Shown here: positions 62,243 to 64,000 of the stretch, one piece after another
Numbering within the stretch: position 1 is the stretch's first letter
Layout of the letters: each line of letters starts with the position of its first letter
Source of the DNA: Pedobacter psychrotolerans
Lineage (GTDB): Bacteria > Bacteroidota > Bacteroidia > Sphingobacteriales > Sphingobacteriaceae
Reading direction: 5' to 3'
Length of the DNA: 64,000 nt
Assembly: GCF_004340665.1 (NCBI RefSeq)
Contig: NZ_SLWO01000009.1
Span: forward strand, 1-64,000
Program-made: the position numbers and the translations under genes
The notes under the pieces: generated by a model
Seen by the model: only the letters and a program-made list of their open reading frames with translations
Told to the model about the DNA's origin: nothing
Databases searched by the model: none

Positions 62243-63007
62243 TTAGTTGTTCAAGGTGGTAAAACCACCATCAATAGGGTAATCGCAACCGGTAATAAAA
62301 GAAGCTTCATCGCTGCATAAATATAAAGCTAAAGCGCCAACTTCTTCTGGTTTAGCCATTCTGCCGATGGGTTGTGTTTTAGATAACTTCTCAAACATTT
62401 CATCTATATTATCCGGATAGTTTTTCTGTAAAAAGCCATCTACAAATGGGGTGTGTACACGGGCAGGCGAAATAGAGTTACACCTGATGTTTTCACTGAT
62501 GTAATCTTTAGCCACGCTCATGGTCATCGCCTTTACTGCACCTTTCGCTGTACTGTAAGCGAAACGATCTGGTAGACCAATTAACGAAGCGATTGAGGCC
62601 ATGTTAATGATTACGCCGCCGCCAGCTGCCCGAAGTTGTGGAATAGCGGCATATAAACAATTGTAAACCCCTTTCACATTTACTTTCATCACCCGGTCGA
62701 AATCAGATTCCTCGGTTGTATCGGCTTTACCAATATGCGCAATACCCGCATTGTTAACCAGGATATTGATTGCGCCAATCTGACTAAATACTTCCTTAAC
62801 ATTTTGGTGATTAGCAACATCGCAGGCGTAAATAAAAGCCTTTCCGCCATTGTTATTGATTTCGGCAAGTGTAGATTCAGCTTGCTCAATGCCGAGTTCC
62901 AAAATATGAACTTCAGCACCCTGCCTGGCCAAAATAGTTGCGATCGCCTTGCCAATGCCACTTCCTCCGCCAGTTACTACAGCTCTTTTGTTCGTTAATG
63001 AAAACAT
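62243..63007 (-). CDS. SDR oxidoreductase, 2-keto-3-deoxy-L-fuconate dehydrogenase-like
   Basis: 254 residues, first gene of the operon. T-G-G-G-S-G-I-G-K-A-I-A, N-N-A-G-I, Y-S-T-A-K-G catalytic Tyr/Lys, and the C-terminus C-D-Y-P-I-D-G-G. In the oxidative L-fucose path this step makes the diketo acid cleaved by the next gene's product. Its assignment rests on the operon; SDR sequence alone does not give substrate. The following 382 bases (63008-63389) hold the divergent promoters. Confidence 0.82.
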   Translation of the reverse strand: MFSLTNKRAVVTGGGSGIGKAIATILARQGAEVHILELGIEQAESTLAEINNNGGKAFIYACDVANHQNVKEVFSQIGAINILVNNAGIAHIGKADTTEESDFDRVMKVNVKGVYNCLYAAIPQLRAAGGGVIINMASIASLIGLPDRFAYSTAKGAVKAMTMSVAKDYISENIRCNSISPARVHTPFVDGFLQKNYPDNIDEMFEKLSKTQPIGRMAKPEEVGALALYLCSDEASFITGCDYPIDGGFTTLNN

Positions 63008-63389
63008 GTTTATGGTTTAAAATGGTTATTGATTCGATTATTGAAAGATAGAAATTAAAAATTATGGCGATGTTAATATAACGTTCGTTTTTTTCCTTTC
63101 TGATAAATGGAAATGTAGCATTTGCCACCTTTAAATAATATTGATTAGAATCAGGATACAAATAAAATAAATAATGTTGATTAAATATTTTATCTTCTTA
63201 TCTAAATATTCAAGAATCTTTACAACCTTTTATTTTGGCTATTTAAACGGGTTTACCTTGCGGAAATTTTACATAACTCCAAAGCTTAATTACTTATATT
63301 TGAATAATATTTTTATATTTAAATAAATATTTTAACCAAATATCCACTGTGAACCTTGCGAAAGGTTTATGGTGTTAGCATCAGTTTGA
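63008..63389. promoter_or_regulatory. Divergent control region of the fucose-type operon
   Basis: No gene. A/T-rich; boxes such as TATCTTTC (minus, complement near 63042-63049) are near-matches to the -7 consensus, but no clear -33 was found. Divergent genes on both sides suggest a shared control region for sugar release and sugar catabolism. Confidence 0.4.
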
Positions 63390-64000
63390 ATGAGAAAATT
63401 TCTATTCCCGTTTTTTTGTACCCTATTGTTTTGGATCTCGTCGCTAGTTTCCGTTCATGCACAAAAACAAGAATCAATTATCATTTCTTCAAATAGCAAT
63501 GAAAGGATTAAGTTCGGTGCCGAACGACTTTCTAACGCGCTAACAAAAATAGGCTACAAGGTTAGGATTCAGAATCAGCAGAAATTATCAGGAGTAAAGA
63601 ACGCCATTGTGGTTGGATTGGCAAGCGATAAAGTATATGCGCTATTGCCCAAATCATCAAAAGATAAAGCCATTGCTGCAGGGAAAGAAGGATTTTCCAT
63701 TACCGAAGGCAAAGACAATGCAATTTATATTCTAGGTGCCGATGCATCAGGCGCTTTATATGGATGCTTGGAACTGATTGATCAGATCAAAACGCAACAA
63801 AAAATACCAACAAAAATTGCACTTACCGATCACCCGGAAATGGTGTTGCGTGGTACCTGTATCGGGTTACAAAAACCTGATTATCTTCCCGGTCATGATG
63901 TTTACGAATATCCATATACCCCTGAAACTTTTCCCTGGCTATACGATAAAGCTTTATGGATTAAGTATTTAGATATGATGGTGGAAAACCGTTACAATTC
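63390..64000 (+). CDS. Glycosidase, alpha-glucuronidase-like N-terminal part (cut by window end)
   Basis: The frame starts at ATG 63390 and is open to base 64000 (203 codons seen). Signal peptide to S-V-H-A-Q (residue 26), then a GH20b/GH67-type N-terminal domain ending with G-A-D-A-S-G-A-L-Y-G-C-L-E-L-I, and the start of a TIM-barrel (L-P-G-H-D-V-Y-E-Y-P-Y-T-P-E-T-F-P-W). This is seen in Bacteroidetes exported glycosidases annotated as alpha-glucuronidase-like. The active-site part is outside the window. Divergent from the fucose-type operon. Confidence 0.7.
   Translation, partial: MRKFLFPFFCTLLFWISSLVSVHAQKQESIIISSNSNERIKFGAERLSNALTKIGYKVRIQNQQKLSGVKNAIVVGLASDKVYALLPKSSKDKAIAAGKEGFSITEGKDNAIYILGADASGALYGCLELIDQIKTQQKIPTKIALTDHPEMVLRGTCIGLQKPDYLPGHDVYEYPYTPETFPWLYDKALWIKYLDMMVENRYN

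Overview
The window looks like the chromosome of a Sphingobacteriaceae bacterium, most like Pedobacter. The signs are: promoters of the Bacteroidetes type (TTTG, 19 bases, TAnnTTTG); many Bacteroidetes-typical exported and TonB-dependent proteins; a GH2/GH30 glycosidase pair; and the housekeeping set yidC, pyrG, kdsB, trpS, gatC, ispD, queA. No species can be named from the sequence alone.

Layout. 1-1196: the 3' end of an IS3-family element followed by a gene-free patch of nested repeats, a second solo IS3-like end and palindromic intergenic repeats. 1197-3916: an MBL-fold hydrolase, a MarR regulator and a divergent MFS exporter whose reading frame is broken by a TGA codon. 4099-8431: a sugar-release group (GH2, GH30, SDR). 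8621-10985: small exported or acidic proteins, including two nearly identical Lys/His-rich exported peptides that lie around a membrane protein. 11047-17915: an AT-rich accessory island next to the 3' end of tRNA-Arg(TCT). It holds a Hachiman defence pair (hamA, hamB), a patatin phospholipase coupled to an unknown 151-residue protein, and three orphan small genes.

18104-25722: a metal-homeostasis region. A Fur/Zur-type regulator, two CxxC exported proteins, an ABC permease and ATPase, and a 49-residue lipoprotein-like peptide form one minus-strand operon whose first five genes each overlap by ATGA. Next come a MerC-like protein and a divergent COG0523 (CobW/ZigA) GTPase. Three promoters here share the palindrome TGCAA-N5-TTGCA, a good candidate zinc-regulator operator. 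The TonB receptor that follows has a different, perfect 14-bp-arm palindrome on its -7 box.

25794-43070: mainly core genes: thioesterase, SpmA/SpmB-like transporter, S9 peptidase, MprF with two converging VirJ-type hydrolases (a possible synthesis/removal set for aminoacyl-phosphatidylglycerol), yidC, pyrG, an HAD plus ParB/Srx-like pair, and kdsB. 43137-51545: deoxynucleoside kinase, trpS, acyltransferase, gatC, ABC ATPase, cobalamin adenosyltransferase, ispD, queA and an ABC permease, with two related hairpin repeats. 52035-59896: Ohr/OsmC, a FUSC-type membrane protein, an alpha/beta hydrolase, MscS and exported proteins. 60177-64000: an L-fucose-type oxidative catabolic operon (SDR, FAH hydrolase, mutarotase, lactonase) divergent from a glycosidase gene that runs off the end.

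The best candidates for something undescribed are the 151-residue protein/patatin pair in the island, the cationic exported peptide pair, and the zinc operon with its shared operator. All function calls rest on motif recognition by eye; no database search was possible.
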